Assembly: GCA_030637505.1 (NCBI GenBank)
Contig: DAOWGJ010000157.1
Span: forward strand, 1 to 18,425
DNA: 18,425 bases
Direction: 5' to 3'
Source: Holophagae bacterium
GTDB taxonomy: Bacteria; Acidobacteriota; Thermoanaerobaculia; Thermoanaerobaculales; Sulfomarinibacteraceae
The position numbers and the translations under genes are program-made. Shown here piece after piece: positions 6,454 to 13,514 of the stretch (its first letter is position 1; the number at the start of each line of letters is the position of its first letter). The notes under the pieces were generated by a model. The model ran no database searches. It was given only the letters and a program-made list of their open reading frames with translations, and had not been told where the DNA came from.

Positions 6454-7557
6454 ATGCAGTCCCGAATTCCGGTAACGATCCTGGGTGTGATGATGGCGAT
6501 GGGGTGTGCGACGGCGCACGCCGGCTTTCGCGTCGCCGATCTAATTTATGTTCCGGTCGTTGCCCACACCACGGGGGCCAATGACAGTGTTTGGGCGTCA
6601 GATGTGATGATCTCGAACGTCGAATCCGAGGATTCAATAGACGTGGCCATGGTCTTTCTGCCTTCGGGCCTGAGGAACAACTCATTTGTATTCAACGACA
6701 GGACCCTGTGGGTCGGGGGTCGTGAGGCCGACAGCTTTGGCATCATCGACGAACGTCTGGCGGACATTCCGCCTGGCGGGTCCATCGTTCTTGAGGATGT
6801 GGTCGAGGCCTACTGGCCGGACAACAGCGGTTTGAACGGGCAGGGGGCCCTGGTTGTCTTCTCTTATCTGGCCGATTCGTTGGAAGATGACGGTTCTCGG
6901 GAATTCCGGAATATGTCGGTCAGCTCCAGGACGTTCAATACGGCAACATTGTGGGAGCCGGATCCGGAGAACGACGGTGAGTTTCTCGAGAGCGAGGTGA
7001 CCTACGGCCAGCTGCTCAACGGGGTCCCCTGGTACAACCTGGCGGACTCCGCCTTTGTCAGCGAACAGGGGGACTTCAGCTACCTGGTTCTTGACGGCGC
7101 GAGGGAGGACGAAGAATTTCGCTATAACCTCGGAATCGTCAATACCTCAGATCGACAAACGACGTTGATCATGAGGATCGAACCGATTCAACCCGACGGC
7201 CAGCCGTATCTCAACGATTTGGAGTTGCCGATCGCCCTGACAGTGTCTGTTCCCCCGTTGGCTCATGTCCAATATTTTCAGATTTTCAGCAGTGTCTTCG
7301 GCATGACCGATATCCCTCAGGCTCGATTCAACATCAGCATTGACCAGTGGAGCACGACGGGCACCGACCCCCACCCGACATTCACGACCTATGGGTCGCT
7401 GATCGACAACGGGAGCAACGACCCGACGACCTACGAACCGACGTTTGAGTTTCCCTACAACATCGACTGCATGTGGCCGACTGACGATGGCGGTGGGGAT
7501 GAGCCCAAGGTGGGAGGGACCAGCCGGAGGGTCCTTGAGATTCCCAGTGTGTGGTAG
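6454..7557 (+). CDS. Secreted protein of unknown function
   Basis: The 367-residue product has a clear Sec signal peptide: R4, a hydrophobic run, and a probable cut after AHA (residue 23). The ATG has TGGAGG 9 bases upstream. The mature part is acidic and probably all-beta. Its opening (YVPVVAHTTGANDSVWASDVMISN, residues about 30-53) recalls secreted proteins common in Acidobacteriota that start with 'P.a.h.pG.ng..W.tDl.l.N' and are predicted beta-sandwiches. That resemblance is from memory and untested. Only one Cys (near the C-terminus) remains after processing. Close spacing behind the kinase suggests shared expression, so it could be an envelope factor made when the kinase operon is on. 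No enzyme motif is visible. Confidence 0.85.
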   Translation: MQSRIPVTILGVMMAMGCATAHAGFRVADLIYVPVVAHTTGANDSVWASDVMISNVESEDSIDVAMVFLPSGLRNNSFVFNDRTLWVGGREADSFGIIDERLADIPPGGSIVLEDVVEAYWPDNSGLNGQGALVVFSYLADSLEDDGSREFRNMSVSSRTFNTATLWEPDPENDGEFLESEVTYGQLLNGVPWYNLADSAFVSEQGDFSYLVLDGAREDEEFRYNLGIVNTSDRQTTLIMRIEPIQPDGQPYLNDLELPIALTVSVPPLAHVQYFQIFSSVFGMTDIPQARFNISIDQWSTTGTDPHPTFTTYGSLIDNGSNDPTTYEPTFEFPYNIDCMWPTDDGGGDEPKVGGTSRRVLEIPSVW

Positions 7558-7615
7558 CATTCGCTCGAGGTGAAAACCGGGGGTGAAAATCTCCCGCGAA
7601 AGGAGACTGAAAAAT

Positions 7616-7846
7616 ATGGCTGACATGGATGACAAAGTAGAAGGCAGCGTCGGCGGAAAATACTACGTTGACTCGAGTTGTATTGATTGTGATGTGTGCC
7701 GCACCACGGCGCCCGACAATTTTCAGGCAAACGAAGACGAGGGGTTTTCCTTTGTCTTTAAGCAGCCTGGGAATGACGAGGAAGAGGAGCAGTGCCAGGA
7801 AGCATTGGATGCCTGCCCGGTCGAAGCGATTGGTGACGACGGCTGA
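7616..7846 (+). CDS. Small acidic [4Fe-4S] ferredoxin
   Basis: This is a 76-residue cytoplasmic electron carrier. C22, C25 and C28 (SCIDCDVCRTTAPDNF) plus C67 (ACPVEAI) form the C-x2-C-x2-C...CP pattern of a single-cluster ferredoxin. A fifth cysteine, C60, lies seven residues before C67. In Thermotoga-type ferredoxins a cysteine near that place forms a disulfide, but its partner is absent here. The acidic stretch NDEEEEQ is typical of a docking surface. The ATG at 7616 is preceded by AAAGGAG; an upstream in-frame GTG at 7583 would put that site inside the gene and is less likely. It begins 58 bp after the secreted-protein gene and is followed by a strong terminator, so it probably ends the kinase operon. 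The redox partner is unknown. Confidence 0.93.
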   Translation: MADMDDKVEGSVGGKYYVDSSCIDCDVCRTTAPDNFQANEDEGFSFVFKQPGNDEEEEQCQEALDACPVEAIGDDG

Positions 7847-7870
7847 TTTTCTGGTGTTTTAAATACCCCG

Positions 7871-7896
7871 AGGCCGGCGCACTGCGCCGGCCTTTT
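7871..7896 (+). terminator. Intrinsic terminator after the ferredoxin gene
   Basis: AGGCCGGCGC (7871-7880) and GCGCCGGCCT (7884-7893) form a perfect 10-bp GC-rich stem with a three-base ACT loop. It runs directly into TTTT and a T-rich stretch to about 7905. This is the strongest terminator in the window. Confidence 0.92.
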
Positions 7897-7929
7897 GTAT
7901 TGTTGCTCTCTTTGCGGCTCGCCCTGACG

Positions 7930-7948
7930 GCTGAGAGCTGATTGCTGC
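7930..7948. repeat. GCTGANA heptamer array (two and a half units)
   Basis: The units are GCTGAGA, GCTGATT and GCTGC, in the spacer between the ferredoxin terminator and the glycosyltransferase start. It is the same 7-base unit seen at 3285-3414, 12752-12772 and 16778-16810. Confidence 0.6.
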
Positions 7949-7963
7949 TACAGTGGCCGGACT

Positions 7964-9280
7964 ATGAATCAAAGGGTCTCGTTAATGGTGGCTGGCCTGG
8001 GAGCCGTGGGCGTTCATCTCGCCCTTGCGGCGGTCGCTCGGCTTGGCGGCCCCAGGGGTTTTTGGGGTGACGAGAAGACCTACTTTGAGTCGGCTCTGGC
8101 CGTACTTCAGGGCAATCCCTCGTGGTGGCCGGCTCCCTTGTGGCCGCCCCTTTATCCTCGGTTTCTGGCCGGAATTCTTGCCGTTTCGGGTCATGATCCA
8201 GCTGGAATTTTCGTGGTGCAAACGCTCTTGCTTTTCATTGCCGCCGCGATATTCGGGGATCTGGTTCTCCGCTGGACCGGCGCCCGAAATGCGGGCTTGG
8301 CCGCGTTCCTGATGATGGCCGGTTTTCCTCCGCTGGCAGCCTACGGCCGATTCCTGTGGCCCGAGGTGCTGCATCTGGTTTTGGCGTTGGCCGTTCTCTG
8401 GATTCTGGCCGTCCGGCGGGAAAGTACCTTGTGGCTGACCCTTGGGGGAATCTCCCTGGGCTTGGCTCTTCTGACCAAGAGCCTCCTGGGTCCGTTCGTT
8501 CCGGTGCTGCTCGGGGCGGCTTTCATCGGAGACCGTGGACCTCGGCGGGTGCTCCGCATCACCGTTTTCGTGGCAGCGGTCGCAATCGTCACCGGACCGG
8601 TGATTGGTCTTCAATACCGGCGGATCGGCATGCCCGTGATCGCCGATTCGTCTGCGTTCAATTTATGGGTGGGGCTCAACGATCGAGGGATGAGGAACTT
8701 CAAAGACGGGCTGGTAGCGGAGGCATATCTTGAATACATGGCCTCGGAGTTGCCTTTTGCCGCCCGAAACGCTCAACTGCGCCGCCGGAGTTGGCAGTTG
8801 ATTCGAGAACGGGGGCTGGGGCCGGTGTTGCGGACTCAGTTTCAACGACAGTATTTCCGGCTGTTCGACAAGGATTGCTATCTGACCGATCAGGTTCCGG
8901 GAGGCGTCGCGGTGAAGCAGGGAGCAGGTTTCTGCTCGTTGGGTCCTAGGGCCGCGATCACCGTCCGCGCTGGGGCCTATGGGGCCTACGCCCTCCTGCT
9001 GTTGACCGCGCCCCTGGGTTTCTTGGTCTGGCCTTTTGCCGGGCGGCGCTGGCCTCGAGTTCTGCTGCTGTTTCTCTTGTACAACCTGGCCCTGTTCCTT
9101 GTCCTCCACGTCAAGAGCCGGTATCGAATCCAGTTTCTGCCGGTGTTCTTTCTCGGATCGGCGGCTACAGTCGCGTGGTTCGAAGCCGGGCTCGCGGGTT
9201 GTGTCCCTTTGGGCAGTTTCAAAGGTCGGATTGCCGTGGCCGGCTTGCTCAGTGCGGTCCTGTTGTTCCTGGCGTTCTGA
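7964..9280 (+). CDS. GT-C superfamily membrane glycosyltransferase (PMT/ArnT-like)
   Basis: The 438-residue product is mostly hydrophobic, with about ten predicted membrane helices. After the first helix comes GFWGDEKTYF (residues 32-41). The acidic pair D36-E37 sits where GT-C enzymes (PMT, ArnT, GT39/GT83) keep their catalytic aspartate in the first outer loop. A second loop with conserved-looking WPPLYPRF follows. Such enzymes move a sugar from a polyprenyl-phosphate donor to lipid or protein on the outer face of the inner membrane. Donor and acceptor cannot be read from sequence. The soluble region at about 225-325 (NLWVGLNDRGMRNFKDG) resembles the outer segment of this family. The Shine-Dalgarno is weak. 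No other glycan gene is nearby. The C-terminus is short, without a large soluble domain. Confidence 0.82.
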   Translation: MNQRVSLMVAGLGAVGVHLALAAVARLGGPRGFWGDEKTYFESALAVLQGNPSWWPAPLWPPLYPRFLAGILAVSGHDPAGIFVVQTLLLFIAAAIFGDLVLRWTGARNAGLAAFLMMAGFPPLAAYGRFLWPEVLHLVLALAVLWILAVRRESTLWLTLGGISLGLALLTKSLLGPFVPVLLGAAFIGDRGPRRVLRITVFVAAVAIVTGPVIGLQYRRIGMPVIADSSAFNLWVGLNDRGMRNFKDGLVAEAYLEYMASELPFAARNAQLRRRSWQLIRERGLGPVLRTQFQRQYFRLFDKDCYLTDQVPGGVAVKQGAGFCSLGPRAAITVRAGAYGAYALLLLTAPLGFLVWPFAGRRWPRVLLLFLLYNLALFLVLHVKSRYRIQFLPVFFLGSAATVAWFEAGLAGCVPLGSFKGRIAVAGLLSAVLLFLAF

Positions 9281-9325
9281 GAGCCGCCGGATTCCGAGAG
9301 GCCCCTCCTCGGTGTCGGCTCTCCC

Positions 9326-9487
9326 AGTGAACTGCGTCTAAAGTCTCTACCACCTCTTGGCGGTCCTCCACACCGCTGGCTGCGTTACTCCTCCTTGAAG
9401 TAGTCAAACTACGACTGCGTCGTCTTGTCTTGCCAGCGGCGCGGATGTCTCGCAAACTGATGGCAGGACATTCAGACGCAGTACACT
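9326..9487. repeat. Type 1 palindromic interspersed element, copy B
   Basis: This second 162-bp copy begins 45 bp after the glycosyltransferase stop. The terminal arms are 9326-9344 and 9469-9487. The inner stem CCGCTGGC (9373-9380) with GCCAGCGG (9432-9439) carries the compensatory swap relative to copy A: c9376-g9436 here against g3117-c3177 there. It overlaps the type 2 element by two bases (CT, 9486-9487). Confidence 0.88.
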
Positions 9488-9668
9488 AGCCCGCACTTCT
9501 CACCAGTGTCCGGCTGCAAGGCGCAATACACAACGATCTTCGGTGCTTTCTCGATTCACTCGCTCAACGGACCGCAAGTACGCCTTCGCTTATTCATCTT
9601 GCGAGATCACCGAACCTCATTGCGTCTTGAGCCTTTCGCCTCGAAAACCGGTGAGAAGTGCGGGCTAG
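9486..9668. repeat. Type 2 palindromic interspersed element, copy B
   Basis: In this 183-bp copy the ends are a perfect 19-bp inverted repeat: CTAGCCCGCACTTCTCACC (9486-9504) and its exact complement at 9650-9668. Two adjacent pairs differ from copy A in a compensatory way: c9494-g9660 and a9495-t9659 here, a4712-t4878 and c4713-g4877 there. It ends only 10 bp before the likely -10 box of the protease gene. The short reading frame at 9506-9697 is a repeat shadow. Confidence 0.88.
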
Positions 9669-9678
9669 ACCGTTCAGG

Positions 9679-9684
9679 TATACT
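9679..9684 (+). promoter_or_regulatory. Candidate -10 box of the C25 protease gene
   Basis: TATACT lies 35 bases before the TTG start, right after the type 2 element. No good -35 box is seen 17 bp upstream, where the element's own terminal arm lies. Any -35 contact would therefore be provided by the repeat end. Confidence 0.35.
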
Positions 9685-9713
9685 CTCCAGCCGATGAGAC
9701 ATAGGAGTTCCGC

Positions 9714-12347
9714 TTGAAACAACCGAGGATTCGAACGGCCTGCTTCCGGTCAGTCGCCACGCGACTGGCCGTTCTGGGCAGCCTGTTTGTTGCGGCGGGA
9801 GTGTCGGCGGATCAGGCCGAAGGTCCCGGCGCCGGTCGGTCCGGACTATTCAAGCTCTCCATCGAAGAAAGTGGCGTCTATGCAGTAGCGTACGACGATC
9901 TGATCCAGGCGGGAAACCAACTCGGGCCGGTGCCGTCGGCGGGTGTCGGAATGACCAGTCGAGGTGACCGGGTGCCGGTCTGGGTAGAAGATGGTGGCGA
10001 CGGCGTATTCGGCGCAGGCGACCGGATCATTTTCGTCGGCAGGCGGCTCGAAGGAGACTATTCCTATCTCGACGAATTCTCCCGTTTCAACTGCTACATG
10101 TTGGATTTGAAGGCCGGCGATCCACTCCACGGGATTGACGTCGGTGGCGATTGGCGTGGTGGTGTCGTCGATCGGCCGGGAGACCTGTTCGTCAGTAGTC
10201 GATTCGAAGAAGACACGGTGATGGTCCGCTATCCCGAGCGTCCGAACGAGCCCCAAGAGCGTTGGTACTGGTCTCGTCTGTCGGTGACCGACCGCGAGCC
10301 GTTCAGGCTGACCCTGGCACTCGACGGCATCCAAAGCGACCGTACTCCGGACGCCAGGGACGCAGGGGACGCCAGGGACGCCTTTGACCTCAGGAACCTG
10401 ACAATCGTCGGCGCGACAGGCGACGACACACGAGAGCACCTCCACGAGATCTTCGGGGCCGAGGACTCGACTACGGTACGGCTTGCTGTTCGACTGGGGT
10501 TTCGAGGATGGTCCAAACCTCGAAAAGCCGAGGGGCTGATCCATCACCACGTGTCGATCACGGCCAACGGCAAGGAGGTTGCCCCGGCACTGTGGGATGG
10601 GACCGATCCCTTCACGCACCACCTTGAAATCGCCATCGACGGTGGTGATGCAACTGATCTGGAACTTGAGATCAGGGTACCGCGTCGATGGCTCCCTGAG
10701 TCCGACGATCTCTTCGTCGATGTCGTGTTGCTCAACTGGATCGAGGTGGAATATCTCCGGGAACCCAGCCTGAAAATAGGCCAGAGCCGGTTCGAGGTTC
10801 GCCCGGACGGCGAGGGGGAACATCCTCCCATTGACGTTGTCTCGGGCGGCGACGGGTGGCTCTACGGGTCGAGCGCCGAGCGGGTTGAGGTCGTTGATGG
10901 CGCCAGTCGTTTGGAGAGTCGCACCCTAGGCGAGGGGCCCCTCTTCTCGGTCATCGGTGACGCGTATCGGAGGGCCGATCGAATCGTCCCTGATGTCCCC
11001 TCGGCTTTGAAGACGGCCTTCCGGCAGACGGACTACATCATGATCACCCACCGGCGGTTGCTCGATGCCGTGCAACCGTTGGCCGAGTTCCACAGAAAGA
11101 GGGGGCTCAGCGTCGCCGTCGTTGACGTGGAGGACATCTACGATGAATTCAACCATGGGATCCAGCACCCCCAAAGTCTGCGTGATTTTCTCAAGTGGGC
11201 CTATGAGAACTGGCAAGAGCCGAGGCCCCGCTTCGTATTGTTGGCCGGAGATGCCAGCTGGGACTACAAGAACCTGACCGCCGACGATTCCCGGTACGCC
11301 GATTGGACCTTTCGGCCGGGCGAGGCCCGCAACTTCGTCAAGAATGCCTCGTCGTCGTATGAGGACAAGGCCGATATCAACCACCGCAACCTGGTACCGA
11401 CGTGGGGGTATCGGACCTCGCAGGGCCATGCCGCAAGCGATAACTGGTTGGTCTGTATTGATGGTGATGACATTTATCCCGATTTGGCGGTCGGCAGAAT
11501 TCCGGTCACCGAGCCGGACGAGATGGCCGCCGTTATCCAAAAAACGATCGCTTATGCTGATCATGGGCCGATCGGGTCATGGCGAAAGAATCTCCTGTTC
11601 ATCACCAACGAAAGCAGGGGTTTTCAGCGGGCCAGCGATACGACGGCAGAGATTTATGAAGACAGGGGTTACGTGACCCGGAAGATCTATCCCATGCCGG
11701 AGGAGGCGGCCAACGAGGAGCACACGCGGGACATGGTCACAGCCTTCGACGAAGGGCTGCTGATGGTTCAGTTCCTCGGTCATGGCGGCCGTTATATCTG
11801 GCGGACCGGACCTCCCGACCTGAAAAAGAACCATGATCTTTTCACACTGGAGCACCTGGATACACTTGCTCCGACGGAGAAACTGCCTTTCGTCACCAGT
11901 CTGACCTGCTACTCGGCGCCCTTCGACCACCCGACCGCCGACTCGATCGGCGAGAAGCTCCTCCGGCTGGCCGGGAAGGGCGCGATCGGCGTTTTCGCTG
12001 CGTCGTGGCGCAACAGCCCGTCGTCGAATATGGGCCGGATCGTCATGGACGAACTCTCGACTCCGGGGGCGACGATTGGTGAAGCCTTGATGCGGGCCAA
12101 ACATCGCCTTCGAAGTCCGACGTTGGTTGAGACCTATAACCTTTTGGGAGACCCTGCGATCAGCCTCAATCTGGCGCCCGATGTCGAGCCGCCGGCTGCC
12201 GAGGAAGACCGGCCTCCGAACATGACCGGGAATGGACCGAGGTCCGAAAAAGTGTTGTCCGCAACAGCAGAAGCCAAGAGAGACGGGGCGAAGGCGGCCA
12301 GTGTGCAACCGACGCCGACGGAAAGGATGAGAAATGAGACGGATTGA
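9714..12347 (+). CDS. Secreted gingipain-like cysteine protease (peptidase family C25)
   Basis: The 877-residue product starts at an unusual TTG with AGGAG six bases upstream. It has a signal peptide (residues 1-32, cut after VSA). Residues about 40-420 are an N-terminal region of the kind found before C25 domains. The C25 domain spans about 437-820: DYIMITHRRLLDAVQPLAEF, VLLAGDASWDYKN (508-520), VGRIPVTEPDE, the catalytic-type histidine H690 in QFLGHGGRY and cysteine C732 in SLTCYSAPFD, ending with YNLLGDPA. Both catalytic residues are present, so an active protease is likely. The C-terminal tail (820-877) is disordered, and no type IX secretion domain is seen. A short DNA tandem near 10350-10380 encodes DARDAGDARDA. 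The 3' end overlaps the next gene by 14 bp, suggesting coupled translation. Confidence 0.9.
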   Translation: MKQPRIRTACFRSVATRLAVLGSLFVAAGVSADQAEGPGAGRSGLFKLSIEESGVYAVAYDDLIQAGNQLGPVPSAGVGMTSRGDRVPVWVEDGGDGVFGAGDRIIFVGRRLEGDYSYLDEFSRFNCYMLDLKAGDPLHGIDVGGDWRGGVVDRPGDLFVSSRFEEDTVMVRYPERPNEPQERWYWSRLSVTDREPFRLTLALDGIQSDRTPDARDAGDARDAFDLRNLTIVGATGDDTREHLHEIFGAEDSTTVRLAVRLGFRGWSKPRKAEGLIHHHVSITANGKEVAPALWDGTDPFTHHLEIAIDGGDATDLELEIRVPRRWLPESDDLFVDVVLLNWIEVEYLREPSLKIGQSRFEVRPDGEGEHPPIDVVSGGDGWLYGSSAERVEVVDGASRLESRTLGEGPLFSVIGDAYRRADRIVPDVPSALKTAFRQTDYIMITHRRLLDAVQPLAEFHRKRGLSVAVVDVEDIYDEFNHGIQHPQSLRDFLKWAYENWQEPRPRFVLLAGDASWDYKNLTADDSRYADWTFRPGEARNFVKNASSSYEDKADINHRNLVPTWGYRTSQGHAASDNWLVCIDGDDIYPDLAVGRIPVTEPDEMAAVIQKTIAYADHGPIGSWRKNLLFITNESRGFQRASDTTAEIYEDRGYVTRKIYPMPEEAANEEHTRDMVTAFDEGLLMVQFLGHGGRYIWRTGPPDLKKNHDLFTLEHLDTLAPTEKLPFVTSLTCYSAPFDHPTADSIGEKLLRLAGKGAIGVFAASWRNSPSSNMGRIVMDELSTPGATIGEALMRAKHRLRSPTLVETYNLLGDPAISLNLAPDVEPPAAEEDRPPNMTGNGPRSEKVLSATAEAKRDGAKAASVQPTPTERMRNETD

Positions 12348-12750
12348 TTTTGGACGATGTGTGACCCTTGTGGCGGCGGTGATGATCATTGCCTGGAGTT
12401 TGACTGTTGTGGCGGCGCCGGGGTCCCAGGCGGGAGACGATGGCGCCCCGGACGTGTCCGAAGCCGAGGCGAAAGAGGAGGCGCCGAAGAACACATTGAA
12501 ATGGACTACGGCCACTGAGGTTGAAAACTTCGGCTTCGACATTTTCCGGAGTGAAGACGAAGAGGGTCCATTTGAAAAGATGACGGATGACCCGCTTCCC
12601 GGCGCCGGAACCACCGATGAACCGCAGTCCTACCTTTGGGAGGACTTTGACATTGAAAAAGGCAAGGACTACTACTACTACATCGAGAGTATCTCGATGG
12701 CTGGAGTCAGGGAAAGATTCAGTCCGATCATCAAGGCGCCGGCGAAATAG
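12334..12750 (+). CDS. Small secreted FN3-like protein, partner of the C25 protease
   Basis: The 138-residue product has an N-terminal signal peptide (RRIDFGR, then a hydrophobic stretch to about residue 27). After a short acidic linker comes one beta-sandwich-like domain at about 47-137: LKWTTATEVENFGFDIFRSE, then PGAGTT, then GKDYYYYIESIS. This pattern is typical of fibronectin type III-like modules that are often fused to the C-terminus of secreted bacterial proteases. Here it is a separate gene overlapping the protease by 14 bp, with AAGGATGA as ribosome-binding site inside the protease gene. I infer that it binds or presents the protease or its substrate. The function is otherwise unknown. 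Confidence 0.82.
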   Translation: MRRIDFGRCVTLVAAVMIIAWSLTVVAAPGSQAGDDGAPDVSEAEAKEEAPKNTLKWTTATEVENFGFDIFRSEDEEGPFEKMTDDPLPGAGTTDEPQSYLWEDFDIEKGKDYYYYIESISMAGVRERFSPIIKAPAK

Positions 12751-12751
12751 C

Positions 12752-12772
12752 TTTCAGCTGTCAGCTCTCAGA
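12752..12772. repeat. Heptamer array on the opposite strand (TTTCAGC, TGTCAGC, TCTCAGA)
   Basis: Three 7-base units, the reverse complement of GCTGANA, begin directly after the stop codon of the FN3-like gene. The rest of the 68-bp spacer before yraN holds nothing recognisable. Confidence 0.55.
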
Positions 12773-12818
12773 GCGGACGCATGCGAGATCGAGAAGACAG
12801 CCACAATAAGGCTTTGCC

Positions 12819-13199
12819 TTGAAGCGCCGCTCTTTCGGTCGGTTTGGAGAGTGGATCGCCCTGATCTGGTTGCTCATTCGGGGCTACCGTCTGCGGCACC
12901 GCAACTGGAGGGGCCCCTCGGGTGAGTTGGATTTAGTGATGAGCCGCCGCGGCGAGGTTGTCTTCGTCGAGGTCAAAGCTCGATCGGGCAGGGAATTCGG
13001 GGGTGCTCTGGGCGCCGTCAATCGGCCCAAGCAAGCCGCGTTGACCCGAACAGCCTCCGCCTACATCAGTCGTTTTGGATTGTGGGACCGACCCTGCCGA
13101 TTCGACGTCATCGCCGTAGAGAAAGCATATGGCGGCTTGAGTTTCACCGTGACGCATCAAGTCAATGCCTTCCGACCGGATCTTGGGCGGAGGATGTAG
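12819..13199 (+). CDS. yraN: UPF0102 / YraN family nuclease-like protein
   Basis: The 126-residue product has normal family length. The fold is PD-(D/E)XK nuclease-like: E36 and D38 in GELDLV, E51 and K53 in FVEVKAR, then FGGALGAV, K71, and RFDVIAVE near the end. YraN proteins are widespread and are suspected to act on nucleic acids or branched DNA; the cellular role is unsettled. The start is a TTG at 12819. A TAA in the same frame at 12807 rules out anything longer, and the Shine-Dalgarno is weak. In many bacteria this gene sits next to rnhB, which here lies at the far left of the window. The gene downstream is convergent. Confidence 0.9.
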   Translation: MKRRSFGRFGEWIALIWLLIRGYRLRHRNWRGPSGELDLVMSRRGEVVFVEVKARSGREFGGALGAVNRPKQAALTRTASAYISRFGLWDRPCRFDVIAVEKAYGGLSFTVTHQVNAFRPDLGRRM

Positions 13200-13514
13200 G
13201 GGGAAAGGCTAGAAAGCTAGGAAGCTGGAAGGCCAGGAAGCAAGACGAGAACGCAGTTGAACCGCAAAGACGCCAAGGGCGCAAAGGGAACGCAAAGAGG
13301 GGAAAAGGTAATAATTTATTTACTAGAATTTCGATACCGAATCTCATGAGTCGCATAGCTGAGTCGATGAAACCTACGCGGTCTCTTCTATTTCCATTTT
13401 CACTTTTCTTATCTTGGCGTTCTTAGCGTCTTTGCGGTTCAGTTGTGTTTTCTTCACACCTGCCGGCATCCCAGCCCCCGAGCTTTCTAACCTCCCAGCT
13501 TCCAGCTTCCGACT
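13200..13514. repeat. Palindromic spacer repeat (CGCAAAGACGC family) between convergent genes
   Basis: This 315-bp stretch has no credible gene. TGAACCGCAAAGACGC (13258-13273) is exactly repeated in inverted orientation at 13426-13441. The left arm continues as a loose tandem of CGCAAAG units (13264-13298). Outside the arms lie related GAAGCTGG/AGAAAGCT motifs (13210-13230, and inverted at 13480-13510). The middle (13310-13420) is AT-rich compared with its surroundings. Repeats of this 'ACCGCAAAGACGC' kind are, from memory, scattered through many environmental bacterial genomes. The palindrome could help end transcription from both sides. Confidence 0.7.

Noticed and set aside
9506..9697. Short plus-strand frames inside the type 2 copies (also around 4592-4966)
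   Set aside because: They encode similar peptides only because the DNA repeat is the same; arms and stems explain the conservation, and there is no ribosome-binding site.
13082..13426. Plus-strand frame running from yraN into the spacer
   Set aside because: It is out of frame with yraN, composed of repeat sequence, and low in complexity.
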